A DNA stretch of 64,000 bases from contig NZ_JABXYK010000001.1 of the NCBI RefSeq assembly GCF_013378445.1, positions 310,001 to 374,000 of the forward strand. Direction: 5' to 3'. The notes beneath the pieces are model-generated. The model ran no database searches. It had not been told where the DNA came from and saw nothing but the letters and a program-made list of their open reading frames with translations. Each line of letters opens with the position of its first letter. The first letter of the stretch is position 1. Below, piece after piece: positions 18,944 to 27,560 of the stretch. The position numbers and the translations under genes were made by a program. The stretch comes from Mycoplana rhizolycopersici. Its GTDB lineage: Bacteria > Pseudomonadota > Alphaproteobacteria > Rhizobiales > Rhizobiaceae.

Positions 18944-20200
18944 TCATTTCGGCTTCACCCAGCTCCACTGGGTCACCGGCATGGCCGGTCGCCAGCCTGT
19001 CATCTGCCCCACCGGAGCTGCCCGCGCGATGTCGATCCGGATCAGCGAACCGCCGCGTCGCGCATGGGCGGCCAGCAGCACCGCTTCCATCTCCGTCGTC
19101 ACGGCATTTGCGACAAGCCGCCCGCCCGGCTTCAACGCCGTGGCCGCAGCGTCGAACACCCCGTCCTCGCTGCCGCCACCGCCGATAAAGATCGCGTCGG
19201 GAGCCGGAGAACCAGTCATCGCCGCCGGTGCCGTGCCCTCTGTAACCGACAGGCCCGGGACGCCGAAACGGGCAGCATTGCTGCGGATGCGCGCCGCCCG
19301 TGCCGGCACAGCCTCGATCGCGATCGCGCGCAACGAGGGATCGGCGAGCATCCATTCGATGCCGATCGACCCGGAACCCGCACCGATATCCCACAAAAGC
19401 TCGCCGTGCCGCGGCGCCAGCGCCGACAGCGTCAGCGCACGCACCTCGCGCTTGGTGATCTGCCCGTCGTGCTCGAAAAGCGCGTCATCGAGGCCGGCCG
19501 CGTAAGGCAGGACGCGCGCGCCCGCCTCGGCTTCCACCTCGACGGCGCAGACGTTCAGCATGTCGATTTCGCCGAACTCGGGACGTTCCGCGAGGTGCGA
19601 ACTGACCCGCTCGCGCGGGCCGCCGATCGCTTCCAGAACCGTCAGCCGCGATCCGCCGAAGCCGCCTTCGGAAAGCAGCGCAGCCAGCGCGCGCGGGCCG
19701 TCGCCGTCGGACGTCAGCGCCAGGATCCGCATGCCCGGATGCAGGTGTGGACGGACAAGGTCGACCGGCCGGCCATGCAGCGATATGCAGGCGGTATCCT
19801 GCAGCGCCCAGCCCATGCGGGACGCCGCAAGGCTGAAGGCCGAGGGAGCAGGCAGCACAGTCATTTCGGCACGCGCGATTTTCCGTGAAAGCGTCACGCC
19901 GACACCGAAGAAGAACGGATCGCCCGAGGCGAGCACCGCGACCGGCCGCCCTCGGGCGGCAAGGACCGCCTCGACGGAGCGCTCGAACGGACTGAGCCAC
20001 GCCCTGCCTTCGCCAGCAATCGCATCCGCCGCAAGCTCCAGATGCCGTGCCCCGCCGAAGACGATCTCGGCCCGCGTAATTGCCGCCTTGGCCGCGTCGG
20101 AAAGACCGGCTAGACCATCCTCGCCGATCCCGACGATGGTGAGCCAGGGCGCGGAGACGGCGAACGAGACGGACGAATCAGGCGTGGACAAGATGCGCAT
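18944..20200 (-). CDS. cobL: Precorrin-6Y C5,C15-methyltransferase (decarboxylating) CobL
   Basis: A fused bifunctional enzyme of about 418 residues. The N-terminal CbiE-like half (WLTIVGIGEDGLAGL, ASGDPFFFGVG) methylates C5. The C-terminal CbiT-like half (LLWDIGAGSGSIGIEW, FIGGGGSEDGV) methylates C15 and decarboxylates the acetate side chain, giving precorrin-8. The start is uncertain. The ATG at 20200 overlaps the first codons of cobK on the other strand, while a TTG at 20191 has GAGG nine bases upstream and gives 415 residues. Much longer in-frame extensions run antisense to cobK and are rejected. It belongs to the cob operon but is separated from cobJ by the inverted cobK. Confidence 0.94.
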   Translation of the reverse strand: MRILSTPDSSVSFAVSAPWLTIVGIGEDGLAGLSDAAKAAITRAEIVFGGARHLELAADAIAGEGRAWLSPFERSVEAVLAARGRPVAVLASGDPFFFGVGVTLSRKIARAEMTVLPAPSAFSLAASRMGWALQDTACISLHGRPVDLVRPHLHPGMRILALTSDGDGPRALAALLSEGGFGGSRLTVLEAIGGPRERVSSHLAERPEFGEIDMLNVCAVEVEAEAGARVLPYAAGLDDALFEHDGQITKREVRALTLSALAPRHGELLWDIGAGSGSIGIEWMLADPSLRAIAIEAVPARAARIRSNAARFGVPGLSVTEGTAPAAMTGSPAPDAIFIGGGGSEDGVFDAAATALKPGGRLVANAVTTEMEAVLLAAHARRGGSLIRIDIARAAPVGQMTGWRPAMPVTQWSWVKPK

Positions 20201-20954
20201 CCTCATTCTGGGCGGCACGGCGGAAGCCCGCGAGCTGGCGGAGCGACTGGCGCGGCGCGACACCCTCCAAGTGACGCTGTCGCTCGCCGGCCGCACGCTC
20301 GATCCCGCGCCGCAGCCGGTTCCGACCCGCACCGGCGGATTCGGCGGTGTTCAGGGCCTTCACGATTATCTCCGCCTCAACCGCATCGATCTCCTGGTCG
20401 ACGCGACCCACCCCTTCGCCCGCCAGATTTCCGCCAATGCCGAGCGCGCGGCAGTGATGTCGGACACGCCCGTCATCCGCCTGCAGCGTGCCGGCTGGCA
20501 ACAGGTCGAGGGCGACCGCTGGATGGGCGTACGCAAGCTCACCGAAGCCGTCACAGCACTCGGCACCGAACCGCGCCGCGTGTTTCTGGCGATCGGCCGT
20601 CAGGAGGCCCATCATTTCAACGCAGCCGCCCATCACAGCTACCTCGTTCGCAGCGTCGATCCCGTCGACCCGCCGCTGACGGTGCCGGACGCGACCTACA
20701 TCCTCGCCCGAGGCCCCTTTGCCGTCGAGGAGGAAATCGACCTCCTGCGCCATCACCGCATCGACGTGATCGTCTCCAAGAACAGCGGCGGCGAGGCCAC
20801 CTACGCCAAGATCGCCGCAGCCCGCACGCTCGGCCTGCCGGTGATCATGGTCGAACGCACCGGAAGCGATAATGTCCCGACGGCGGAAACGGTGGATGCG
20901 GCGTTGGCGCTGATCGATCATGTCGCCTCCGCCTGCAGGAAGCGCGGCGTATAG
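20193..20954 (+). CDS. cobK: Precorrin-6A reductase CobK
   Basis: A 253-residue NADPH-dependent reductase that converts precorrin-6A to precorrin-6B. The N-terminal nucleotide fold MRILILGGTAEARELAE and the motifs DATHPFA and IVSKNSGG are characteristic of CobK/CbiJ. It lies on the plus strand between the minus-strand cobJ and cobL. Its start abuts or overlaps the cobL start, and its last 37 bases overlap the end of cobJ. Its promoter must therefore lie inside cobL, and the cobJ-to-cobL transcript crosses it in antisense. The ribosome binding site before the ATG is weak. Confidence 0.94.
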   Translation: MRILILGGTAEARELAERLARRDTLQVTLSLAGRTLDPAPQPVPTRTGGFGGVQGLHDYLRLNRIDLLVDATHPFARQISANAERAAVMSDTPVIRLQRAGWQQVEGDRWMGVRKLTEAVTALGTEPRRVFLAIGRQEAHHFNAAAHHSYLVRSVDPVDPPLTVPDATYILARGPFAVEEEIDLLRHHRIDVIVSKNSGGEATYAKIAAARTLGLPVIMVERTGSDNVPTAETVDAALALIDHVASACRKRGV

Positions 20955-21682
20955 ACGAGGTCCTGCCGCCCCTCGCGGGCGATTACCCGCGTCTGCGGCG
21001 AGCCGATGATGACGCATGTCGCCATGTCGGCCCTTTCTGCGTCCGCCTCGCCAAGCGGCATGACCAGCATGCGCTCGTCCGGCCGGCCGGCGGCGCGACC
21101 GAAGACGACCGGGGTGTGCGCCGGCAGGACCTCGCGCAGGATCTCGAACGCCTTGCCGAGCTGCCAGGGCCTAGCCTTGCTGATCGGGTTGTAGAACGCC
21201 ATGACCAGCCCGGCTTCGGCCACCAGCCGCAGCCGCTTCTCGATGACCGCCCAGGGCTTGAGGTTGTCGGACAGCGAGATCGCGCAGAAGTCATGGCCGA
21301 GCGGCGCGCCGATCCGGGCGGCGACGGCCAGCATCGCAGTCACGCCAGGCACGACCACGAGGTCGATCCCGCGCCATTCGGCCGGGCCTGCATCGATCGC
21401 CTCGCAGACCGCGGCCGCCATGGCAAAGACGCCCGGATCGCCACCGGAAACCACGCACACGTTCACGCCCTCGGCCGCGCGCTTCAGCGCCGCCTGCGCC
21501 CGATCGAGCTCCTCGCGATTGTCGGAGGCGACCTTCTTCTGGTCCGGCCGCAGCGACAGGCGGTCGATATAGGGAAAGTAGCCGAAAAACTCGGCCGAAT
21601 CCGCAACAGCGCGCGCCGCCTCCGGTGTCATCTGATCCGGATTGCCGGGGCCGGTGCCGACCACATAAAGCCTGCCGGTCAT
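20918..21682 (-). CDS. cobJ: Precorrin-3B C17-methyltransferase CobJ
   Basis: A 254-residue SAM-dependent methylase with the signature LYVVGTGPGNPDQMTPEA at the N-terminus and VVSGGDPGVFAMA near residue 75. It methylates C17 and contracts the ring, giving precorrin-4. The ATG at 21682 overlaps the cobI stop codon as ATGA, indicating translational coupling. The 3' end overlaps the convergent cobK by 37 bp. Confidence 0.96.
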   Translation of the reverse strand: MTGRLYVVGTGPGNPDQMTPEAARAVADSAEFFGYFPYIDRLSLRPDQKKVASDNREELDRAQAALKRAAEGVNVCVVSGGDPGVFAMAAAVCEAIDAGPAEWRGIDLVVVPGVTAMLAVAARIGAPLGHDFCAISLSDNLKPWAVIEKRLRLVAEAGLVMAFYNPISKARPWQLGKAFEILREVLPAHTPVVFGRAAGRPDERMLVMPLGEADAERADMATCVIIGSPQTRVIAREGRQDLVYTPRFLQAEAT

Positions 21683-22416
21683 TGCCTGCCACTCCAGCCG
21701 GGAACGAGCACCAGCGAGAAATAGGGCGCCGTGTCGTCGAGCTTTTCGGAGAGACGGACGGCCCGGCTTTCCGGCATGGTGCCGCGCTCGACATATATGG
21801 CCTCGACGAGCCGGCCCGCGGCCGACAGCGCCCGGCGGATCTTTGGCAGGTTGCGCCCGACTTTCATGATGACTGCGGCCTGCGTGTCGGCCAGCCGGCG
21901 CGACATCTCCTCCTCGACCATCGTTCCGGGAAGCACCGACAGCACGTCGTCTCCCTGCACGATCGGCAGCCCGGAGAGTGACCAGCAACCGGACATCGCC
22001 GTGATGCCGGGGATCACCTCCGTCGGGAAGCGGTCCGCAAGCCGGACATGAAGGTGCATGTAGGAGCCGTAGAACATCGGGTCGCCCTCGGAGAGGACGG
22101 CAACGGTGCGGCCTGCTTGCAGATGTTCCGCGACGGCGGCCGCCGAGGCGTCGTAGAAGGACGTGATCTGGCTCTTGTAGTCGTCGTGATCCTTGTCGAT
22201 CTCTGTCGTCACCGGATAGTACAGCGGCAGCTCGACCATGCTCGGCTTCAAAAGGCCTTCCACGATCGCCCGGCCATTACCCGTGCGGCCCGCCTTGGCG
22301 AAGAAGGCGAGCACGTCGGCCTCGCCGATCGCGCGCACCGCCTTCAGCGTCAAAAGCTCCGGATCGCCAGGTCCCGTCCCGACGCCGAATAGCCGCCCCT
22401 CACGAACCGTGCTCAT
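21679..22416 (-). CDS. cobI: Precorrin-2 C20-methyltransferase CobI
   Basis: A 245-residue tetrapyrrole methylase with the opening signature LFGVGTGPGDPELLTLKAVR, then LSEGDPMFYGSYMH and VIPGITAMSG, all typical of CobI/CbiL. It makes precorrin-3A from precorrin-2. Its start overlaps the cobH stop by four bases and its stop overlaps the cobJ start, so it sits in a tightly coupled polycistron. Confidence 0.96.
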   Translation of the reverse strand: MSTVREGRLFGVGTGPGDPELLTLKAVRAIGEADVLAFFAKAGRTGNGRAIVEGLLKPSMVELPLYYPVTTEIDKDHDDYKSQITSFYDASAAAVAEHLQAGRTVAVLSEGDPMFYGSYMHLHVRLADRFPTEVIPGITAMSGCWSLSGLPIVQGDDVLSVLPGTMVEEEMSRRLADTQAAVIMKVGRNLPKIRRALSAAGRLVEAIYVERGTMPESRAVRLSEKLDDTAPYFSLVLVPGWSGRQ

Positions 22417-23045
22417 AGGCCCGCCCTCGCCAGAGAATTGAGTGCGGCGGCCGTCATGGCGCTGCCGCCCATGCGGCCGCGAACGATCGCAAACGGGACG
22501 CCGTAGGCGTTTTCCGCCAGCGCGTCCTTGGATTCTGCCGCACCGACGAAGCCGACCGGCATGCCGAGGATGACAGCCGGTTTCGGCGCGCCGTCGCGCA
22601 GAAGCTCCAGCAGGTAGAACAGGGCGGTTGGCGCGTTGCCGATGGCCACGACCGAACCGGCCATGCGCTCGAGCCAGAGCCGGATGGCCGCCGCCGAGCG
22701 CGAATTGCCGATCTCGCTTGCAAGCTGCGGCGTGCGCGGATCGCGCAGCGTGCAGATCACCTCGTTTTCCGCCGGCAGCCGTGCGGCCGTCACCCCGCGC
22801 GCCACCATCTCGGCGTCGCAGAAGATCGGCGCGCCCGACCGTAGCGCCGCCCGCCCCGCCGATACGAAACCGGGCGAAAACTCGATATGCGCCGCCGCCT
22901 CCACCAGCCCGCAGGCATGGATCATGCGCACGGCGACATCCGCCTCGTCGTCCGAGAAGCGGGCCAGATCCGCCTCGGCGCGAATGATCGCGAAGGATCT
23001 TTCATAGATGGCGTTGCCATCCTTGATGTAGTCGTAACCTGTCAT
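22413..23045 (-). CDS. cobH: Precorrin-8X methylmutase CobH
   Basis: A 210-residue enzyme that moves the C11 methyl group to C12, giving hydrogenobyrinic acid. The family shows in YDYIKDGNAIYERSFAII at the N-terminus, MIHACG with the catalytic-type histidine, the FCDAEMVARGV segment and the glycine-rich C-terminus. The ATG at 23045 overlaps the cobG stop codon as ATGA. Longer in-frame extensions run back through cobG in another frame and are not real. Confidence 0.96.
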   Translation of the reverse strand: MTGYDYIKDGNAIYERSFAIIRAEADLARFSDDEADVAVRMIHACGLVEAAAHIEFSPGFVSAGRAALRSGAPIFCDAEMVARGVTAARLPAENEVICTLRDPRTPQLASEIGNSRSAAAIRLWLERMAGSVVAIGNAPTALFYLLELLRDGAPKPAVILGMPVGFVGAAESKDALAENAYGVPFAIVRGRMGGSAMTAAALNSLARAGL

Positions 23046-24430
23046 TGCCTGCCTTGCTGGACGGCTTCGAGAATCGTTCCGGCTCCCAGCCGCTCGATCG
23101 TTCGATGCGCCGTCTCCCCCTTCAAACTCCGTTCGCGGATCTTTGCCGCGAGATTTTCGATGACCTTGCCAACGGCCTGTTGCGAAAGCGTCGCCAGCGC
23201 CGCGTCCCCGGCAAGCCCGCCGAGAACGAGACCGATGCCCTCCGACCGGCCGCAGAGCGCCAGGCCGGCAGCACGAGGATGCGCGCAACCCTTTGGACAA
23301 CCGGAAATGTGGATGGTCATCGACCCGTCCAGCAGGTCTGTCGCGGACGCGGTCAGCAGGTCTGCGACGGCCCTGGTGTCGAAGCTTCCCGACGCGCAGC
23401 CGGCAGAACCGGCACAGACGGCGATCGCATTGCCGGGCGTATCGGCCCGTGTCCAGAACCCCAATTCCTCTGCCAGTACGGCCGCTGCCTCCACGTTGTC
23501 TGCGGAAAGGCCGAGCGCCAGCAGCGCCCGATGCGGCGACAGCCGGATCTCCGTCGCCCCGAGGCCGGAAAGCCCGCGCATGAGGGCTTGAAGCGAGGCG
23601 GTGTCGGCTGCGCCATAGGGAAGGCCGATGCCAAGCACGCCGCGCATGCCGACTTCATGTCGGCCGATCGGCGACGGAGAAGGTGCAGGCGGCGTTCCCG
23701 GACTCCCCTCGGTTGCCATCGAGGCAAGCGCGTCCTTCAACCCGTCGACGTGAATACTGCGCCCGCGTGCAGCAGGACCGGCTCCATCAAGTGCCTTTAG
23801 AACGATCGTGAGTGCAGCAAGCGCATCTGCATCCGCGACGGTCGCAACGGCGCGCGCGGCTTTGGCATCACCGCCGACGGAAATCCGCCAGAACAGGCTC
23901 TCTCCGCCACGCAGCGCATCCAGCCGGATATCCGCCACCATGTCGGCAAGGTTCAACCGCCCGCCGCCGTCGACGACGATCGAGAGCTTCGGCGCCAGCC
24001 GAAGCATGGAGAGCGGCCCGCCGAGCGCATCGCGTATACTAGCTGCGAGCGGCGTCGCATCCGCGATCTCTTGCGGGTCGAGGCCGGATAGCGCCGGGGT
24101 CTCGACCGCGACGCCGCGATGGAAATCGATCCCCGCTTCGGCAAGTGCTGCGGCAAGGCGCGGCACAGTCTCGCCTCGCAGTCCGCGGATCTGAAGGTTG
24201 CCGCGCGCGGTAACTTCCAAAAGGCCGTTTCCATGCTCTGCGGCAAGTTGTGCGAGCAGGACGTAGTCCGACGGCGGCAGGCCGGGGCGCGTGGGCCGCA
24301 GCCGCACCAGCAGTCCGTCGCCCGTCTGCATGGGGGCTGCGAGTGAGGGGCAGGCGCCGCGCCGCAGGGACGCCGCAGCGACCTGAGGTACCGCCGGCGC
24401 ATTGCCGGTCCGTTGCAGGCCGGGGCTCAC
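23042..24430 (-). CDS. cobG: Precorrin-3B synthase CobG
   Basis: A 462-residue iron-sulfur monooxygenase of the nitrite/sulfite reductase fold, with two ferredoxin-like half-domains. It hydroxylates precorrin-3A to form precorrin-3B with a gamma-lactone, using O2, so the pathway here is the aerobic one. The [4Fe-4S]/siroheme-type cysteines are C339, C345, C378 and C382 (VCAGSAGC and GCPKGC). The start overlaps the cobF stop by four bases. An alanine/proline-rich linker lies near residues 240-255. Confidence 0.95.
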   Translation of the reverse strand: MSPGLQRTGNAPAVPQVAAASLRRGACPSLAAPMQTGDGLLVRLRPTRPGLPPSDYVLLAQLAAEHGNGLLEVTARGNLQIRGLRGETVPRLAAALAEAGIDFHRGVAVETPALSGLDPQEIADATPLAASIRDALGGPLSMLRLAPKLSIVVDGGGRLNLADMVADIRLDALRGGESLFWRISVGGDAKAARAVATVADADALAALTIVLKALDGAGPAARGRSIHVDGLKDALASMATEGSPGTPPAPSPSPIGRHEVGMRGVLGIGLPYGAADTASLQALMRGLSGLGATEIRLSPHRALLALGLSADNVEAAAVLAEELGFWTRADTPGNAIAVCAGSAGCASGSFDTRAVADLLTASATDLLDGSMTIHISGCPKGCAHPRAAGLALCGRSEGIGLVLGGLAGDAALATLSQQAVGKVIENLAAKIRERSLKGETAHRTIERLGAGTILEAVQQGRQ

Positions 24431-25209
24431 GTCTCGCCCTCCGCCTCTTGCCCGTTGCGCTGGCGGATCAGGTAGGTGTCCATGATCCAGCCGTTTTCCT
24501 GGCGTGCACGACTGCGGGTTTCAGAAATCGTCTCGGCAACATCGCCGAGCCGGCCGGCAATCGTTATCTCCAGCGGCGTGCCGAGATAGGCACCCCAATG
24601 GATTTCCGCATCGCGATCCTGCACCGTACGGAATGCCTCGACACCGTCGAGCATGACGACGACATCACCCGTCCCCTCCGGCCAGCCTTCGGACAGCCGC
24701 CGCCCCGTCGTGACCTGCACCGGCAGGCCGATGCGGTTGAGCGCGATCTTGCGGCTGGCGCAGAGTGCCTGGATGCTGGTGATGCCCGGAATGACCTCCA
24801 GCTCGAAAGCGACGCGCCCGGCGGCGCGGACGTGCTCGACGATGCGGATCGTGCTGTCGTAGAGCATCGGATCACCCCAGACGAGCAGTCCGATTGTATC
24901 GTCCGGCCCGGATCGCTCAAGGAGCGTTTCCTCGTAAATCGAAGCGATTGCATGATGCCAGTCGTTGACGCCGCCATCGTAGCTGCCGTCGGTCCGGCGC
25001 TTCGGTACCGCGTATTCGTGGATGCGGGTGGCTTCGTTCGTCAGGTAGCGTTCGCAGATATCGCGGCGCATGTCGGCAAGGAAGGCCTTCTCCTCTCCCT
25101 TGGTCGGAATGAGCAGCACGTCGGCGCGGTTCAGCGCATTGATCGCCTGAACGGTCATGTGTTCGGGATTGCCTGCGCCTATCCCGATGATCAGAATTGT
25201 TCTCGACAC
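24427..25209 (-). CDS. cobF: Precorrin-6A synthase (deacetylating) CobF
   Basis: A 260-residue methylase that methylates C1 of precorrin-5 and removes the acetyl group. Visible family motifs are ILIIGIGAGNPEHMTVQA, LLVWGDPMLYDS and VIPGITSIQAL. I chose the GTG at 25209 because GGGGAG sits five bases upstream; the open frame extends further but without family sequence. It is the first gene of the cobFGHIJ(K)LM cluster, the same order as in the classical Pseudomonas denitrificans cluster. No cobalamin riboswitch is visible in the roughly 130 bp upstream. Confidence 0.94.
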   Translation of the reverse strand: MSRTILIIGIGAGNPEHMTVQAINALNRADVLLIPTKGEEKAFLADMRRDICERYLTNEATRIHEYAVPKRRTDGSYDGGVNDWHHAIASIYEETLLERSGPDDTIGLLVWGDPMLYDSTIRIVEHVRAAGRVAFELEVIPGITSIQALCASRKIALNRIGLPVQVTTGRRLSEGWPEGTGDVVVMLDGVEAFRTVQDRDAEIHWGAYLGTPLEITIAGRLGDVAETISETRSRARQENGWIMDTYLIRQRNGQEAEGET

Positions 25210-25342
25210 GCTCACTCCCCGTGCGGCCAGCGCTCCCGGTTGCGGCCCGGCTTGGGTCCCGCAGCTTCTTCCTAATCTCAAAGGTCGGCCAAGAACAGTG
25301 CCCTGTGGGCGTCGTCGGCCTGTCTTTTTGAGACGAAGGGTC

Positions 25343-26167
25343 TCAGACCGTTGCCTGGCGGGCGGTAAAATAGGTTCGCGGGGATGCGCCGAGCATCCGC
25401 TTGAACATGGTGATGAAGGCTGGAACGCTCTCATAGCCGGCGTCGATCGCCACCGTCGTCACCGCTTCGCCGTTCGCCAGGCGCGGCATGCAGGCGAAGA
25501 TGCAGGCCTGCTGTCGCCAGGTGGCGAAGCTGACGCCGGTCTCCTCCCGGAAGAACCGGGTAAACGAGCGCCGGCTCATGTTGAGCCGTCTGGCCCAGTC
25601 ATCGATCTTCGCCCCCGGCACCGGGCGCTCGATGAAATCCCGGCAAAGCGCCGCGAGCCGCCCGCTGGCGGGAAAGGGCAGGCCCAGCGGCTGCTCGGTG
25701 AGCCTTTCGATCTCGTCGAGAAGCAGCGCCATCACCAGATCCTCGCGGCGGCCATCCCCCTCCTCGTCCTTCAGCCTGATGGCATCGGCCAGAAGATGAT
25801 GCGCAAGCGCACTGACCTCCAGCACGACGGGAGCCGACGCCTCGGCCCGGCCGTGCGGCGAGAGGATGTAGACCGAGCGCATGCTGACGTCGCTGTACAT
25901 TTCCACCGAATGCTCCAGACCGCGCGGGATGAGCAGCGCGTGTCCGGGCGGGATCATCCAGCGGCCACGTGCAGTGGCGACGAGCACGACGCCGGCAAAG
26001 ACGCACAGCAGCTGCGTGCGCCGGTGGCTGTGCACCGGCACCACGTAGCCGTGCGGAATCTCGTTGCTGTGAACCAGCACGTCGGCATTGGACTGCTCCA
26101 TCCACGACAGATTGCGCAAATGGTCGTCATTCAGGGTCGACAGCAATTTCGGGTTGAGCTTCTGCAT
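25343..26167 (-). CDS. AraC-family transcriptional regulator with cupin sensor domain
   Basis: A 274-residue regulator with an N-terminal cupin (HGYVVPVHSHRRTQLL, residues about 39-54) and a C-terminal pair of AraC helix-turn-helix motifs (about 175-270, including WARRLNMSRRSFTRFFREET and AIDAGYESVPAFITMFKR). The ATG at 26167 fits the family; the frame stays open upstream across the divergent gene only by chance. It is divergent from an Fsr-like efflux pump, which it probably controls. It is also just upstream of cobF on the same strand, so read-through into the cob operon is possible. Confidence 0.88.
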   Translation of the reverse strand: MQKLNPKLLSTLNDDHLRNLSWMEQSNADVLVHSNEIPHGYVVPVHSHRRTQLLCVFAGVVLVATARGRWMIPPGHALLIPRGLEHSVEMYSDVSMRSVYILSPHGRAEASAPVVLEVSALAHHLLADAIRLKDEEGDGRREDLVMALLLDEIERLTEQPLGLPFPASGRLAALCRDFIERPVPGAKIDDWARRLNMSRRSFTRFFREETGVSFATWRQQACIFACMPRLANGEAVTTVAIDAGYESVPAFITMFKRMLGASPRTYFTARQATV

Positions 26168-26284
26168 CTTTTGGCCCACTCTCGAAGGAATTGGACCAGA
26201 GCACAAAAGCAGGCCGTGCGCAATCGCGCTATGGGAGGCATGAGGAAACACAAGAACCAATTCTGAATAAGGACCGAGGATTCC

Positions 26285-27481
26285 ATGTCGACGGCCGTTC
26301 CCGTCGCGCACGCTCATGTCGCGCGAACCAGTTTCTCCATCATCGTCGCCGTCAGCATCTGCCACATGCTGAACGACATCATGCAGTCCCTGCTGACGTC
26401 GCTCTACCCGCTTCTGAAGGACAACTATTCGCTCGACTTCGTCCAGATCGGCTTGCTCACCATGGCGTTCCAGGTGACGGCCTCGCTGCTGCAGCCGGTT
26501 GTGGGCATGGTGACGGATCGCTGGCCGATACCCTTCTCGCTTCCGCTCGGCATGGGCAGCACCTTCTTCGGGCTGTTCTTCCTCGCCTATGCGCATTCCT
26601 TCCCCGTGCTCGTGCTCGGCGCCTGCCTGATCGGCTTCGGCTCGGCGGTGTTCCACCCGGAATCCTCGCGCATCGCCCGCGCCGCCTCCGGCGGCCGCCA
26701 CGGGCTGGCGCAATCCATGTTCCAGGTGGGCGGCAACGCCGGAACGGCGCTCGGCCCGCTGCTTGCGGCCTTCATCGTGCTGCCCTTCGGCCAGACGAGC
26801 GTTGCCTGGTTCTCCGTCGCAGCCATGCTCGGCATGGTCATCCTGACCTGGGTCGGCCGCTGGTACGCCGAGGAGCGCCTGCGCATGGCAAGCCGTCCCC
26901 CCGTCAGCCGTGAACTGCCGCTGCCAAGGGGCCGCGTCGCCTGGGCGCTTGCCGTGCTGGTCCTGCTGACGACGACGAAGAACGTCTACCTGTCCTCGAT
27001 CGGAAGCTATTTCACCTTCTACACGATCGGGCGATTCGGCCTGACGGTGCAGGAAGCCCAGCTGATGCTCTTCCTCTTCCTCGGCGCATCCGCAGCCGGC
27101 GTCTTCCTCGGCGGACCGATCGGTGACCGCTTCGGCGCGCGCTTCGTCATCTGGTTCTCCATTCTCGGCGTCATTCCCTTCGCGCTCATCATGCCCTATG
27201 CCAACCTCTTCTGGACGGGCGTGCTGACGGTGTTGATCGGCCTGATCTTCTCCTCCGCCTTTTCGGCTATCGTCGTCTTCGCGCAGGAACTGGTGCCGGG
27301 CCGGGTCGGGCTGATCGCCGGCGTCTTCTTCGGCTTCGCCTTCGGCGCGGGCGGCCTTGGCGCGGCAGCGCTTGGCGTCTTCGCCGACACCCATGGCATC
27401 GACTTCGTCTACCGCGTCTGCTCCTACATGCCGCTGCTCGGCATCCTGACAATCTTCCTGCCGCGCCTGCCGGTGCGCTGA
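26285..27481 (+). CDS. fsr: MFS efflux transporter, fosmidomycin-resistance (Fsr) family
   Basis: A 398-residue major facilitator with about 12 membrane helices. The Fsr family shows in SICHMLNDIMQSLLTSLYP (residues 24-42), FGSAVFHPESSRIAR and SMFQVGGNAGTALGPLLAA. These proteins expel fosmidomycin and related small compounds from the cytoplasm. The ATG at 26285 has GAGG six bases upstream. It is divergent from the AraC regulator. The intergenic region holds a spaced inverted repeat (GAATTGG 26188-26194, CCAATTC 26257-26263) that could be an operator. The real substrate is unknown. Confidence 0.88.
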   Translation: MSTAVPVAHAHVARTSFSIIVAVSICHMLNDIMQSLLTSLYPLLKDNYSLDFVQIGLLTMAFQVTASLLQPVVGMVTDRWPIPFSLPLGMGSTFFGLFFLAYAHSFPVLVLGACLIGFGSAVFHPESSRIARAASGGRHGLAQSMFQVGGNAGTALGPLLAAFIVLPFGQTSVAWFSVAAMLGMVILTWVGRWYAEERLRMASRPPVSRELPLPRGRVAWALAVLVLLTTTKNVYLSSIGSYFTFYTIGRFGLTVQEAQLMLFLFLGASAAGVFLGGPIGDRFGARFVIWFSILGVIPFALIMPYANLFWTGVLTVLIGLIFSSAFSAIVVFAQELVPGRVGLIAGVFFGFAFGAGGLGAAALGVFADTHGIDFVYRVCSYMPLLGILTIFLPRLPVR

Positions 27482-27504
27482 GCAAGCGCACCGTACAGCA
27501 AAAA

Positions 27505-27532
27505 GGCCCGCGCTTCCCCGGAAGCGCGGGCC
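27505..27532. terminator. Bidirectional terminator between fsr and the FAD oxidase gene
   Basis: A 13-bp perfect stem (GGCCCGCGCTTCC 27505-27517 with GGAAGCGCGGGCC 27520-27532). On the minus strand it is followed by TTTTTGC, so it is strongest for the minus-strand oxidase gene. On the plus strand the tail is weak (TGTCATTT). Confidence 0.8.
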
Positions 27533-27560
27533 TGTCATTTCGGACGTTCCTAGCGCCCGC

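Noticed and set aside
26233-26268. A tiny frame encoding MRKHKNQF before the Fsr-like gene
   Set aside because: Only eight codons and the ribosome binding site is one base from the start; no support beyond chance.
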